Positions 1-12,608 are shown, numbered from the stretch's first letter. The stretch: 64,000 nucleotides of DNA from Cryptomeria japonica (GCF_030272615.1 NW_026729199.1:1-64000); one strand, 5' to 3'. The notes: generated by a model not told the origin, from the letters alone. A program made the numbers and translations.

Positions 1-519
1 AACTGGATTCCGCTTATTGCTTGGGAAGCTATTTGAAGACCAAAGAGATTGGGAGGCCTCGGCCTTAAGAATATTAATACTTTCAACAAAGCCCTTCTGG
101 TGAAACAGATTTGGAGATCCTTTTCTGATTGAAGAAAATGGAATTGTATTTTGCATAGAAAATACTTACAGTGTCAGTTCTCTTAAGGATTTTATTCAGT
201 ACCATAATCTCCCTTTGGGATCTACTTTGTGGAATAATATCTTTAAATCCAGCGATATTGTAGTGACGGGTACAAGTTGGAGAATTGGGGATGGCAGAAA
301 GGCCTTATTCTGGGAGGATATTTGGCTTTTTCAAGAACCTCTTTGTAGTTCCTCTTCTTTTCTACCTTTTATAGAAGAATGCAAGGTTCGATTTGGTCAT
401 TTTATTGGAGATTATTAGCAGGAGGGTCATTGGGTTAATATTGGTCAAATCAATGAAACACTTCTACCCCTTCAATTGTCTCTCAATTATATTGTTATAG
501 ATCAATCTAGAGTGGAGGA

Positions 520-1660
520 TTGCTTGGTCTGAAGATTGACTCCTTCTGGGGAATTTATGTCTCTTCTGATATTTCTCTTTTGTCTCAATCAAATTTTGTT
601 CCACCCTTGTGGGATAAGGCTTGGATGAAAAACCTTATCCCTATAATTAATATCTTCTTTTGGATCATCCTTCAGAATAAGTTGTTAATAACAAACAATT
701 TATGCAAAAGAGGCTTCTTGCTTCCAAATAGGTGCTATCATGTGTGGCTGAGGTTGAATCTTTTCCCTGTATTTTTCCTCATTCCTCTTTTTCTTAGGAT
801 ATTTGGGATCATTTTTTAAAGTGTTGGAACCTTTATTTGGTCTTTCTTGAGTCTATTTTTGACATTTTTTGTCAGTGGAAAGCACCCTCTGCCAATCAGG
901 TCATTCAATTAATACGGTCCTTTGTGTTCCCTCGTGTAGCATGGGGTATTTGGAAAGAAATAAATAACAAAATATTTTTGGAAGCTGCTATTCCAATGGA
1001 TATTGTTTTTCAAAAAATTCTAGGGCTAATTGGAGATAATATAAATATTTTATATAATCAGCTTATGAGGGGGGAGAAGAAGATATGTCAGGCCTATGAC
1101 TATGAGGTATCTAAGCAATGGCAAATGAAAATTGGCATCTCAAAAACTACAAGGCTTGTTAAAAAATCTAAAGAGGGTGTGTTCTGGAGCTTTCCCCCTA
1201 AGGGATGGATAAAAGTCAATTTTAATGGGATGACCAAGTGTAATCCTGGGCCAACTAGGTGTGGGGGATTCATTATGAATGAGAATGGAAGGTTCATATC
1301 AATGGTGGCATTCCCCATGCGTAACTAGACCAGCTACCTTTTTGAAGCTACTGGAGCCTATCAAGTCTTATTGCTTTCTCGTCAAATTAATTGCAAAAAA
1401 GTCTAGATTGAAGGTGACTCGAACAACATTATCTAGTTCCTCAAAGGGAGTAATAAGGCCGCATGGACTATAGGGATGGATAAATTTATAAAAAGAGATT
1501 ATTCTTTCTTTTGATGAATGTTTTATCTATCCTTCTTATAGGGAGCCCAATACGGTGGCAGATTTATTTGCCAACAAGACTAAAGACATGGAATACTAAA
1601 GACAACCTGGGGGATGAAGTTAGGCTTCTTCTTAGATATGATAGATCACATGGGATACAT
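520..1660 (+). pseudogene. LINE ORF2 C-terminus: zf-RVT-like region and RNase H domain
   Basis: This is the broken C-terminal part of a LINE ORF2 protein. The first part (520-819) has the pattern W-x-K-x-W...FFWIILQNKL...N-L-C-K-R-G, typical of the zf-RVT segment that follows plant LINE reverse transcriptases. The second part (837-1328) carries PPKGWIKVNFNG followed by GPTRCGGFI-x(3)-NGRF, the first strands of the plant RVT_3 RNase H fold. The first catalytic Asp position reads Asn here (NFNG where family members have NFDG). The later pieces 'EGDSNNII' (about 1410-1440) and YREPNTVADLFANK (about 1540-1580) follow in other frames. RNase H in such elements degrades the RNA strand during reverse transcription. 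Frame changes near 830 and 1325 and several stops make this a fossil. Confidence 0.8.
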
Positions 1661-1863
1661 GGAAGTATCCCATCACATTACTAATTTTGATAATGGGCAA
1701 TGCCACTATTACTATTTATGGAGGCTATCGTGGTGAGGTTAGAGGAGGTCTTTCACACAATTGCCAGCAGACTTTCTGGGTTATTCGAGAGCTCTTCTAA
1801 CTTTTAACTTGGTTGCACATTCTATTAAACCATTATTTACGTAAGGGCCCTATTTATTCTAAT

Positions 1864-3500
1864 ATGGGAGGAGAAAGACGTTGTGTCGAACCTATGGACT
1901 ATGAAGCCCAGCCAAGGGCCAACTTGACTATTTGGAGAATTTTGGAGAAGGGGGAATTAACGCCCTACATCGTAAATCTCCATGGTTGAGATCCTAAAGT
2001 CACTAAGATTTTTTCCAAAGGGTGGAATGAGGGAAAAATTACTTTGTTTGGTAGGTCTATGGTGATTGATGAGAACTTATTTGGCAAAGTGACTGGTTTA
2101 TCTTCCAAGGGACTCAAATTATATAGAGAGAAAATATTCTGACCCTACTATGAAGAAATTTCCCAAAACTGACAAGGAAAAGAAAATGTTGGTAAAGAGA
2201 AACAAAAGTTGCTATGATGCATCCACTATCAAATCACTTTGGAGGGATGTGCTAAAGGTGATCATTGAATATATTACTATGAATGACCACTACTCAAGAA
2301 TTTTTGGGCACCATTTTGTTTTGCTCAATCATTTTAGACACCAAGTGAGGGTTTCTTTTCCCTTCTATCTCCTATTATCCCTTAATGCTAGTATTACAAA
2401 GCATAGAGAAAACCCTAGTGTTAATCCCGTTTATCAAGAGGGGCTGTTGGTTTTGATTTATGAGGATTTCAAAGCCAATTTTGCTAAGCTTAATTCCCCC
2501 CATATTTCCATTTCAGGGGATGGGGGATAAAAAACCCACAATTAGAATGACGAAGATTAGAATATGGATATGGAGGAAGATAACTTTGTTCCTCCTAAGA
2601 AGATGAAAACAAACATAAGCTTGGCAATCCCTCATTTGCTAGGAAGGGGAAGTTTTAAGGAGTTAGATAACATTGTTACCCAATCCCTTAGCTCTCGAAC
2701 CAAATGTGGTAGAAATATGTCTAAGGCCCACCCTCGAATTGAGGGTAAAACTCTGGATTTTGAGGAACCTTCCTTTGACCATGCTAATCAAGGCTCCCCA
2801 TCTCCCCTGAACTTGGATAACTCTTATCCTTCTACGAATAGGGAAAACAAACCCTATTTTTCTACCCAACCAAATACAAATTCTCACCTCTTAAATTTGG
2901 ATTAGGAGTTCCAACCTGACATTATGGCCATTGCAAGAAATTGGGAAGTGGAATTTTTTTGGCTTATGAAGTGGGCCTTTCATGAGATTAAGAACCTTAA
3001 TTTAAAACAAGGGGATATAAATAGTAAGTTGAAAATTCTGGAAACTAGAGGTGAGGGCTTATATGGTAGACATGGTACTAAAGGTAGTGATCTTTGGATA
3101 GAGGAGGAAATTTTTTTGGTTGTTGATTGCCTTTCTAAAACTATTGAAGTGATGGAAAATCTCAAAAAAGGCTATGAGTGTAATATTGCGGCCTTCGAGA
3201 AGAGATTGAATAGCATTAAGGATACTCTCCAATCCATTATATCTCTCAGTCACAATGTTATCAAGACCACTACAGACTGCATGAATATAGAAGGGCTATC
3301 AGGGTAATTTTGTTGTGGATTTTGATTTGGAGAAGGAAAAAGGTAACGAGGAGTCTCTGGGTTCTACCACGAGGACTCGTGCCATTTTGAAGAGGAAGCA
3401 AGACAAACCCCTATAGGACATCTAGAATTTGAAGAAAGTGACTCAAAATATGAACCAACTAGAGGCAAATGTTGCTAAGACTTTGTAGAATTTCACCTAG
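1864..3500 (+). pseudogene. Third reading frame of LINE-A (GWN/TGLS-domain protein with coiled-coil C-terminus)
   Basis: A degenerate reading frame placed after RNase H and before the LINE polyA tail. The ATG at 1864 (MGGERRCVEP...) is conserved in LINE-B at 34866. The N-terminal ~220 residues contain KVTKIFSKGWNEGKIT, then TGLSSKGLKLYRE, then W-R-D-V-L-K-V-I-I-E-Y-I-T, HHFVLLNHF, and EGLLVLIYEDF. A polar, Pro/Ser-rich middle follows (2564-2900). The C-terminal part (2924-3300) has heptad-like residues around CLSKTIEVMENLKKGYE. LINE-C (5766-7230) encodes the same order of blocks with different residues, so the frame evolved as protein. The N-terminal block recalls 'plant mobile domain' or 'putative plant transposon protein' families, but I cannot confirm that and its function is unknown. 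Stops near 1989 and 2905 and a frame change near 2140 break it. Confidence 0.6.
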
Positions 3501-3699
3501 CTCTTGTTTTCCTTCCTTGGTTTCTCTTGGATTTTTTGTTGGATTTTTGTTGGTGCTAGGTTGTCGATGTCTCTATTTTTTCTATGGGCGGTGTTTTTCT
3601 TAACTATTAAGTGAATCATGTCTGATTATAGTTTTGACCTTCTGTAAAGGGTTTCAGGTTCCTTCAAAACTTGTTTTTTCCATTAAAAAAAAGATGCTA

Positions 3700-4779
3700 A
3701 ACAAAAGAAAAATCCCCTCACAAACCAAAAAAAATTGTTATATAAAGTGACATGTTACTCCTCTCCATCCAATAGTATGGTGACACGAGACATTTTCCAC
3801 ACCATATACCAACCTTCCTACATAATAATCAATGGATTTGACTAGTAGTTGTGATGGCCCACATGCATCTTCCTCTTAAAGTACAATGTACAATTCCCCA
3901 TTATACATATTTGGAAAGTCGTAGGTTGACTTCATGCCTTGTACCATTCACCCAGGCTTTCACAAATGGGGGCTCTTGAAAAAGTCTCTCTCAAAACCCC
4001 GAAAAAGCTTCTACACCCTTCTCCTAGTATCCTACCCATAGGTACTTTGGTTGGAATCTAAAAATGAGACTTTGACACAAATTATCACTTTTTATACTTA
4101 TTGAAAATTATATAAATTTTCTATATGGGTTTTCACTCTTACACCTAATTTTGGATACTAGAAACACACCTAAACACCATTACATTGAACTAATGTTCCC
4201 CAAAAAAATAAAAATTAAATGCTTATACTTTGGTTTATACTTAAAAGGCCTTACTTCATATTGGATTGGCATTATTTTCTCACTAGAATACACAAACAAA
4301 ATCACATTACTTAATAATGTGGCACAAGACAGTCAGGATCAAGGCCCTTTCTTCCTCCCGTTAGATTTGGTATATACCTACATTCTTTTGAAAACATAAA
4401 TATGTCTATTTATATGTTGCCAAAGAAAAATGAATCATTGTTTCATTCAATTATGTTCACATACCTTTAACATGCATTCAATCCAAAACCTATATATCAC
4501 CAGCATGACATAAACCAACATCATCAAATAGTCTGACTAAATCTTGCTTTTGAATATTAAATAGAATTCACATCTTTAACTATTATGACTTTGTAAAATA
4601 TATTTATATATTCAATCCCATTTTGATAACATAACAAATTAAGTTTAGAACCCACTTCAACATCTAAATAATTTCTGTTGACATTTAAATTTGATTTACT
4701 AAAACAAATGCAGATAATATTAAATCTCTCATATAGAAAAAATATATGGATAAAGTTTGACATCAACATATAAATACAG
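3700..4779. repeat. Repeat R, copy 1 (~1.05 kb)
   Basis: AT-rich repeat found three times in the window: here, at 36600-37658, and in a more diverged form at 11670-12608. The shared phrases include CTCTCCATCCAATAGTATGG and CACACCATATACCAACCTTC near its left end and AACAAATTAAGTTTAGAA near its right end. It lies between the polyA end of LINE-A and the 5'-truncated start of LINE-C. The minus strand holds short, stop-interrupted, tryptophan-rich peptide similarity between copies (for example IFRFQPKYLWVGY), so it may be a decayed coding exon, but I cannot name it. Confidence 0.7.
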
Positions 4780-4784
4780 TTATA

Positions 4785-5445
4785 TCTGGAAAGAAAGGAT
4801 TAGTGGATTTTTAAGGAATGACATTAACCCCTCCGAGGTGGTTTGGGCTAAGATAAAATACCAATTTGTTGAGAATGTGATGGCTAGTGGATCTCATTAT
4901 TGAAATAGTAAGGAAGATTATGATGTTCTAAGGAGATGGAAGATCCCATCCCACATGGACATTAATATCAATCAACTCAAAAGAAGGATGTGATGTTGGT
5001 CTTTTTCTCCCAATGATTGGATTAAGGCTAACTTTGATGGGCCTGCTAAAGGGAACTCTGGGCCAGCTAGCTATGGTGGAGTTATCCAGGATTTTGCTAG
5101 CTTTTGCATAGGGGTGGTGGTCTTCCCCTTGGGGAACCAAAAAAGTCATTTGGTTAGCTATGAGCGCCCTCCAAGCTATTAAATTAGCACATCATTTGGG
5201 AGTCAAATTCTTATGGTTGGAAGGGGATTCTAAAAATAGTATCAATTGCCTCCTTGGTAAGCATCAACCTTCCTGGACAATTAAAAATATAATTGACATG
5301 GCCAAGGAGATGCTTCAAGGATTTGACTAGTGTTACATCTCTCATGATTATAGAGAGGCCAACAAGAACGTTGATTGGGCTGCCAATGAGGCAGTACGAA
5401 GTGGGAAATTGAAGATTTGGTATGGCAAGGGGGAGCTCCCTCTTG
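4785..5445 (+). pseudogene. LINE-C RNase H domain
   Basis: The plus-strand translation gives WSFSPNDWIKANFDGPAKGN, then GPASYGGVI, then (after a frame change near 5145) ALQAIKLAHHLGVKFLWLEG directly followed by DSKNSINCL, and finally YREANKNVDWAANEA. These match the plant RVT_3 RNase H domain: the first catalytic Asp (ANFDG), the Gly-rich turn, the AL...G...W-x-EGDS block with its acidic residues, and the YREaN-x-x-D-x-x-AN block near the C-terminus. Unlike LINE-A, the catalytic acids are all readable. Stops near 4903, 4993 and 5329 and one frame change make the copy inactive. Confidence 0.8.
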
Positions 5446-5765
5446 TGACACATGAAATTTTAAATAATGAAAGATATCATGGTAAACAAGGTAGGATTTG
5501 ATATCATTTCTCGATATGTTAGGGGTGGTCGTGGCATCATGAAAAAATATCCTAGGCAATCGAGAGGGAGGTATGTTATTAATTATCATATCATCTTGCA
5601 TGCTTTGTGGGAGTTTTTTTCCTTTTGTACTTGAATCTTAAGAAATATCCATTTTCTTCTAGAGGCTTCTTCCCTGCTAAAAACAAAGTCTGCAGGGAAG
5701 AGTGGTATTTACTAGAAATTACAGTCAACTGATATTGATAAGAAGATGGGAAAAATCACAAGCGC

Positions 5766-7230
5766 ATGGAGGAGACTAAAATTGATAAATGGTAGGACCA
5801 TCCCCAGGTTTGGGTTGTGCTGCAAGGAGCAAAATTGACAGATTACATGGAGAGAATGCAAGAAAGAAGGTCAAAAATCACTAGGATTTTCAAAAAGGGG
5901 TGGAATAAGAGCACCTTGACCATTGGCAGTAGAAAGGTTAAGGTGAATGAGACCATGATCGCTGAGACTACGGGTCTGTCGATGGATGGAATCAAATTCT
6001 ATAGAGACTGGAAGCTGTCAGATACTGCTATGAAGAAATTCACTAAGGATGAGGAGGAGAAAGCAAAACTGGTGAAGGGAAGCAACACTTACACATCCCC
6101 TAAGGTAATCAAGATGATATGGTGATGGATTTTGTTTACTATTATGGAATTCATAACTTTATATGGTAGATATACCAGAGTTTATAGCTACCATTTTGTT
6201 ATTCTCAACCATTTCTCGTACAAGGAGAAAATTTCTCTCCCCTACTACTTGTTATGTGCCCTAAATGTCAGGATTATGGATGCTATCTCTAATCCAAAAA
6301 CTAATCCAGCTCTACATGAGGGTCTTATGGTGGTTCTTTATAACCATATCAAGAATACCACTATTCAATTGAATATTTTTGAGGTTTCTGAGTTAGACAA
6401 AGAGTTGGATGATTTAGATGATGATGATGGTGAGGGATATGACACAGAGGCAGATGTTGAGGTGGACCCCCATAACAATAGGTTGAGCAAGTGTAAAAGG
6501 AAAACTAGGAAAGAGGATCAAGGTAAAGGGTCATTTAGAAGGAAGCAAAAGGGGGAAGATGATGATAGTTGGTATGAGGAAGAAGATGAGACTGAAGATG
6601 ATATGGAGACAGACAGTGAGGAGGTTCAAATTATTTCTAGCTAGAAGAAAAAGGGGAAGATGCTGAGAGGTGAGGATTTAGGAGCTAAGTATCGTTCACC
6701 CCTTCCTACTAACTCCAAGGACCACAGTAAGGGCTTGGTTGGGGAGGACATCTCCATGAAGGAAGCTAAGATTGCTGAGTGGAAGGAGGTGGTTCTAAAG
6801 GTGAACTTGGATCCCACGGGAGACAAGGCCCAAGATGACTCCCCTCTAGATATTGACCTTTCTTTCAAAAATGACACAGACTGCTTCAATAAGGTCTTCC
6901 TTTGGGTTCAGAAGATAATGAAAAGCATAAAATCCAAATAGGTCTAGGAGGCCAGTAAAATTTAAGATTTAAAAGCTATTGGCACTGGTGAATTCAGTTT
7001 CCTCACTGACTGCTTAAGTGAGCTTACCAAAGCTATCAACAATGCAGAGGATATCATAAATACCCAATGCAATAGCTTTCAATTCTTGGAATATAGAGTT
7101 TGGGCTACTGAAAAGAGGATGGAAGGGGTTGAGAAGACTCTCAAAAAGATTGAACAGTAGAGTCACAAATTTTTAAAGGTTGCCTCAGACAGCATTAAGG
7201 TCCTTATCACCAAGCTTGAAACAACTATAC
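5766..7230 (+). pseudogene. Third reading frame of LINE-C (GWN/TGLS-domain protein, acidic middle, coiled-coil end)
   Basis: Homologue of the 3' frame of LINE-A and LINE-B. From ATG 5766 it reads METKIDKW-like residues, then KITRIFKKGWNKSTLTIGS, ETTGLSMDGIKFYRDWKLSD, MKKFTKDEEEKAKLVKG, a stop near 6123, then FITLYGRYTRVYSYHFVILN with HF and EGLMVVLYNHIKNTTIQLN (6132-6390). It continues with a strongly acidic stretch rich in Asp/Glu with Lys/Arg patches (6390-6640) and a C-terminal helical region with FLTDCLSELTKAINNAEDII (about 6990-7060) and heptads to about 7200. Only a few stops interrupt roughly 480 codons, so decay is recent. The acidic-basic middle could suit nucleic-acid or chromatin contact. 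That is inference. Confidence 0.6.
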
Positions 7231-7250
7231 ATATATCATACATTTAAAAG

Positions 7251-8386
7251 CATTTTGAAAACCATTAAGATAAATCTAACAACCATAACAAATCTATGAC
7301 ATAATATCATGTCAAATCTACAACTGAATCATATAATTCAGAAGGAACATAAGAAACATCTTATTCTTCACTTTTAAAATCTTTATATAGGAAGATTTTC
7401 ATAATCATGTTTAAATTATACAATAGAAAAGTCATGTCTTTTTTATTTATTGAAGGACAAAAACCCTTCATATTCTTCAACAATTCAACAAAAATGATAA
7501 AATGAAAAGGCCAAGACTTTCCATTACTAATTTTCAGATTAAGTTCACCACTAAGCGAAAAAATCAGGCTAGCATTAAGCATGGCTAATCAAAACAAGAT
7601 GGTCCAAAAATCTCCTCCAAACATTATCATAATACAATCACACTACATTGATAACAGGTTGAACCAAATTGAACCAGCAACTGCTAATGTTTTCCCTATA
7701 TAGGAAAAACCCAATTCAAGAACAAAACCACAATTAAAAAAAATTATGCATCCCTCATAGTTTGCTGGTAGTATATATTCAAATATAAAAATTGCTCTGT
7801 ATCATATGCAATGATAAAGCTACCATTCTGTTGCGGCTTCAAATTTCCAAATAATTTCAAGTACCCTACTATTAAAAATGGTGGTCACTTCATGGAAATG
7901 ACACATAATGGATGATTAATGATTTGAACAACTAGATTGAAGGAGGATATGAATAAATTAATTCCAATGGACCCCATGAAATACTAGTGTTTTTTATCTG
8001 TAGAAAAGATGATATGAACAGAGAATTTAAATGAATGAAATATTAAAATACAAGAAATACCCATTTCATAAAATCAAGTGTCCAAGCTCCACTAAAAATA
8101 TTAGATCTGTACAATGTGTTTTTGGCTGTAGACCATATAGAAGATCGTAAGAAGGCTGAAAAGCCTTTTATTTCAACCTACATGAAATAAAATGTCGACT
8201 TGGAATGGAAATGTATGCAAATATCAAATATGATGAAGACGCATTTTATAAGTGAATGTTTCCTACCACCAAAAAAAAATCAGATTCGTATCTAGAGTTT
8301 AAGGTTGCCAACCCAACAAAAACCCGAAAGATAGCTTAAAGAAAGGTTATTGACTAACTAGTTTGCATATTAATTTCAAAGGGTTT
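7251..8386. other. Noncoding AT-rich stretch
   Basis: No convincing gene, RNA or repeat structure is visible here. The longest reading frame is a 73-codon minus-strand frame at 7361-7582 without recognisable motifs. The left end directly follows the eroded LINE-C coding end. Confidence 0.5.
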
Positions 8387-8720
8387 TGTTAATTTTAATG
8401 TAAAATGGTGACTTTTCACCCCAAAAGGGGTATGGTGCCCATTCAACCACATATATAAGTGGTTAAAAACTGTAAATATGAGGGGGCAGTGAGAGGAAAA
8501 TATAGGAGAGAGTCTTAATAATACTGTACTATTTTAAACCTTTTAATACAATCAGTTGTTTTCCTTCGCATATGTGTTGTGAGTGATTTCATTTTCTATA
8601 AGCAGTTGTTTGTGATATTATCTAAAAAAGATAAGTTTATTCGTATTCTTATAGTGAAGTTTATGTTTTTACGTTATAAACTTGGATTAATAGGATCTAG
8701 TTGCGAATTGTAATTGTTCC
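8387..8720 (+). mobile_element. Possible LTR fragment or solo LTR
   Basis: Starts with TGTTAATT and contains a TATA-like element (ATATATAAG near 8450), then a GA-rich leader and an AATAC-rich stretch, an arrangement seen in plant Ty1/copia LTRs. I see no adjacent primer-binding site or coding region, no matching second copy in the window, and the right end is uncertain. This is a weak structural call. Confidence 0.25.
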
Positions 8721-9413
8721 TTGTAGTTCTTCCTTGGATGGTCCTTTAAGGTTAAGGTTAAATTCATTCAAGCGGTTTATGATATAAACATTTAGCAGAT
8801 CTCTTAAGAAACAATAACTGACAAATTTACCAAAGGGGGTAGGTTTAAAAACTATCTTGCAAATCATACATTAAGTCCTAGAGAAATATAAGACTCTGTA
8901 GCCCAAATAACAGGAAAGACACTGGTCATTCACAAATCACAACATTTACCATATTAATTACTTTTACATTAAAGCAATAGGACTAGTTGAGTAGGACACA
9001 TAAAACCAATTAGCAATAGTATACATACTTCTAAATTTCAATTACAAAGATCAAATAGCTTCCACAGTTCAACAATCTTGAACTCATCTACAAGCCACTC
9101 ATCCTAGGAACCTATGTCATTCTGAGATAGGAGGAAGTTAGATTAAGATAAACAATCTGCTATAAAATGTATTAGTCATTGAAAGCCACTAGTGAATAGG
9201 TATACCCGCCAAGGTCTTGTAGAGCCTAAAGTGAGGGAGTTAGTAACCACATAGGTTCAGTCTATAAGGTGGCGAAGTCAATTGGAGGGTTTGATCATAG
9301 GAGTTGGCATTTCCTTAGAACCTATCCAATCCGTTGATTTGAGATTCAACACATTCAACACCATATTTTGTATCTATAGAAATCTCTGTCATACAATCTC
9401 TTACATATTTTAC
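8721..9413. other. Noncoding stretch downstream of the E2 pseudogene
   Basis: No gene recognised. The part next to 9413 would be the 3' untranslated region of the E2 copy on the minus strand. A 77-codon plus-strand frame (9282-9515) overlaps the E2 copy in antisense and is not supported as a gene. Confidence 0.4.
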
Positions 9414-10061
<648 letters not shown>

Positions 10062-10690
10062 GTTCTCTTACTCTAACTAGTAATCCAGACTCTACCTGAG
10101 ATTTCTTTGGAATCAATATTACTCCACTTCCTGCTCTTTTGTTTTTTTCTTCACACTGGAATGTGCTTGCACTGGTGGTTTGTAAACTATTGTCAATGTG
10201 CTTGATCTTATAGGGTGGCAAGGTCGGCATATTCTACTTAATGGTGAGATCTTTGCCATATTCCACTTAACGTTGAGATAGAGTGGGGGTTTAATTTGTC
10301 TTTGATCCACGCTCTTGTTGAGGGTTACCCTCGGGCCTCGATTTTCAAGACAACGGCTCATGCAACTTGTATTTTAGTGTTTTTTCAGTTCCCCATTGTT
10401 TCGCAACATATAGAAGAATATAAATAGAATATAACTAGCACTTATCTGTTGGTTTCTCCCTTAATGTTTTTTGCTTGCATTCCATGCAAGTCTCTGCTCT
10501 TTATTTAGAACTGTTTGTTAACAAAGTCTCTTATTTTTTTAGTTTACATCGGTAGTCAAACTTTGATTTAGTTCTCTTCTTGGGTGATTTGATTAATGAA
10601 AGATAATACAGTTTTATTTTCATCTCTACTGTATGCACATAGCGCAGTCTTTATTTAGAATCCTGATTTAATGAGATCTAATATTCATTC
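10062..10690. other. Upstream flank of the E2 pseudogene, no gene seen
   Basis: Open frames extend the E2 exon upstream on the minus strand (to about 10360) but show no family features and are probably chance extensions or the former 5' leader. A short imperfect repeat (CATATTC-x-ACTTAA twice, near 10228 and 10257) is present. Nothing else stands out. Confidence 0.4.
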
Positions 10691-10699
10691 AATTTAGTG

Positions 10700-10846
10700 T
10701 CATAGATTACAAGATACATTGACAGCTTTCCTAGTGCTGAATCTAGTCTGGGCGATGAAAAATTTAAAATTTCTGTGGTCTCGTTCAACGCCTTCACTAA
10801 ACAGAATTTTTGCTTGCTTAACATTATCAAACCTGTCTGCCTGTGA
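10700..10846 (-). CDS. Hypothetical protein, possible first exon
   Basis: Not recognised. A minus-strand frame begins with ATG near 10846 (MSQADRFDNVKQAKILFSEG) and continues through HRNFKFFIAQTRFSTRKAV to a stop at 10700. The same frame opens further upstream at 10903, but a TATATAAA box lies immediately before that ATG. Transcription would then start about 30 bp downstream, and the ATG near 10846 is the more likely start. The composition looks protein-like, being rich in charged and aromatic residues with few low-complexity runs. The last codons overlap a possible splice donor (AAT|GTATCT), so this may be exon 1 of a gene whose remaining exons I cannot find at lower coordinates. It could equally be a relic. 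Confidence 0.25.
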   Translation of the reverse strand, partial: SQADRFDNVKQAKILFSEGVERDHRNFKFFIAQTRFSTRKAVNVSCNL

Positions 10847-10909
10847 CATTTCCACCTCTGTAGTTTCTATCTCAAAACAACCCTCGAAGCTAAGCCGAGG
10901 CATTTATAT

Positions 10910-11669
10910 ATATTTGAAGGGAAAATTAATTTTGTTATACAATACTACACATCTGCAAATTAGCACGTAGCATTAGACTTTCATTTATTTTCCATACACG
11001 TTCACTCCAACTATAACCCTCACAATGGTTGCATATCTTTTACAATCATTTTCTTTATACAAAAGTTAAATCAATAGGATTTGAATTTGAGAGAGAAGTC
11101 AATTATAAGATAACGTTTTCTACCATATTTATATGGATCATCAAGAAATTTATGGTTCTTGTCATCTCTAAACTACATTAGGAATCCAGACAAACAATTA
11201 CATATGCATGGCAAACAATAGAGACAACTTTCATCCCATTAAAATTAACTTGGTTAAGGTCTCACACATTGTATATTACATAAGCTAACCTAGATATCTA
11301 AAAGGAAGACAACATAAGAAATGAAAGATTTATCTAAGGGATAAACATTGCTTGTTCAATACAAAAAAATCAAATCCCAATTACATCCAAATAACAAGGT
11401 CATCACAATCTTAACATGACATAAAATGTAGTGAAAAATTAAAATAAAATAAAATATGAGATCTCATCTCTAAAGGTTAGACAAGAATGAAGTTGGGTCA
11501 CACTACTTTTTCACTTGAATAATTTGTCATTCTTCATCCTTCAACTTCTAGCACATTTTCTATGAGGAATTAAGAACTCTTCACAAAACATCATAAATTT
11601 ATTACTATTTCTCTTAGTCTTCTCATGTAAAAAAGTTGAAGAATATAAAAAATCTTCATAATATCAAGA
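10910..11669. other. Noncoding AT-rich stretch
   Basis: No gene, RNA or clear repeat recognised between the hypothetical exon and repeat R copy 3. Confidence 0.45.
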
Positions 11670-12608
11670 GAGATTGTCATATAGAGTGAAATATTACTCC
11701 TCTCTATCCAATAGTATGGAAACATGACACACTTCCACACCATATACCAACCTTCCTACATAACAACCAATGGATATGACTATTTGTGAGAGCCCACATG
11801 GGTCCTCTTCCAAGAGTACAAGGTATAGTTCTTCATTATCCATATTTTGAAAGTCATAGGTTGACTTTGTTCCTTGAACCAATTACCTAGGTTTTCCCAA
11901 ATGGGGGCTTTTAAAAAGGTATCTCTCCAAACCCCCAAAAAACTTCGTCCACCCTTATCCCGATACCCTACCCATAGGTATTTTGGTTGAAATCTAAAGA
12001 TGAGATCTTCACAAAAAATTTCATGTTCAAAATATCTACATGGCCTTGCACTCTTATGCCTAATTATGGACCCTAGAAACACAACTAAACACCATTACAT
12101 TGAACTAAATTTATAAAATAAAAATTTTGGCACTTATACTTTGGTTCATAGAAACTTATATTTTGCTTCATACTTAAAAGCCCTTAATTCATATTGGATT
12201 GTTATATTTTTCTCACTAGAATACATTAACAAAATCACATTACTTCATAATGTGGAGCAATGTAATTAAGATGCAAATGAATTTCCCTTCTCCCATTAGC
12301 TTTTGTATATTCACATATTTTTCTACAAACATGAACATATATATTATATTTGTAACCAAAGCAACAAAATTATTATCATATCAAATTGAGCTCACATACC
12401 TTAAATATGCAATTGAACCCTAAACTCATACATCACTAGCATGAGCATAAACCAACCTCATCAAATAGTGTAACTAAATCTTGTTATTGAATTATTAAAT
12501 TCACATCTCTAACTATTGAAATTTTGTTAAAGTATAGTTTCTATATTAAGTCAATTTTAAATAATCTAACAAATTAAGTTTAGAAGTCAATTCAACATCT
12601 AAATCTTT
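11670..12608. repeat. Repeat R, copy 3 (diverged, without LINE neighbours)
   Basis: Aligns by eye with 3720-4670 and 36620-37560. It shares the phrases TCCAATAGTATGG, CACACCATATACCAACCTTC, ACCCATAGGTA and AACAAATTAAGTTTAGAA in the same order. It is more diverged than copies 1 and 2 are from each other, and it lacks the LINE-A end on its left and the LINE-C start on its right. This defines R as a mobile or dispersed unit of its own, about 0.95 kb. On the minus strand a 100-codon frame (12082-11780) reads PKYLWVGYRDKGGRSFLGVW. Similar but broken residues appear in the other copies. Confidence 0.7.

Larger units (their letters stand above)
1..3690 (+). mobile_element. LINE-A, 3' part of a plant L1-type LINE with an extra 3' reading frame
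   Basis: A non-LTR retrotransposon that enters from the left edge of the window. In order it shows the end of the reverse-transcriptase region, a zf-RVT-like segment (about 600-760), a plant RNase H domain (about 1190-1620), a further reading frame (1864-3500), and a 3' tail. The tail has a short T-rich stretch, the phrase TAAAGGGTTTCAGGTTCC and a run of eight A (3676-3690), which looks like a LINE polyA end. Several stops and frame changes break all coding parts, so it is inactive. LINE-B at 31.66-36.59 kb is a second, longer copy. Directly downstream lies repeat R and then LINE-C. The presence of a reading frame between RNase H and the polyA tail is unusual for plant L1 elements, which normally end after the RNase H or RT domain. 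Confidence 0.85.
4780..7250 (+). mobile_element. LINE-C, 5'-truncated relative of LINE-A with the same extra 3' reading frame
   Basis: A second LINE, clearly diverged from A and B at the protein level. It starts abruptly inside ORF2 (WKERISGFLRNDINPSEVVW, 4785-4850), runs through a plant RNase H domain (about 5010-5445), then a ~320-bp spacer, and then a reading frame homologous to the LINE-A third frame (5766-7230). No polyA tail is seen at about 7250, so the 3' end may be lost or diverged. Its first ~100 bp, joined to R, recur at 37659-37764. This shows it had already inserted before the R-containing segment was duplicated. Confidence 0.75.
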
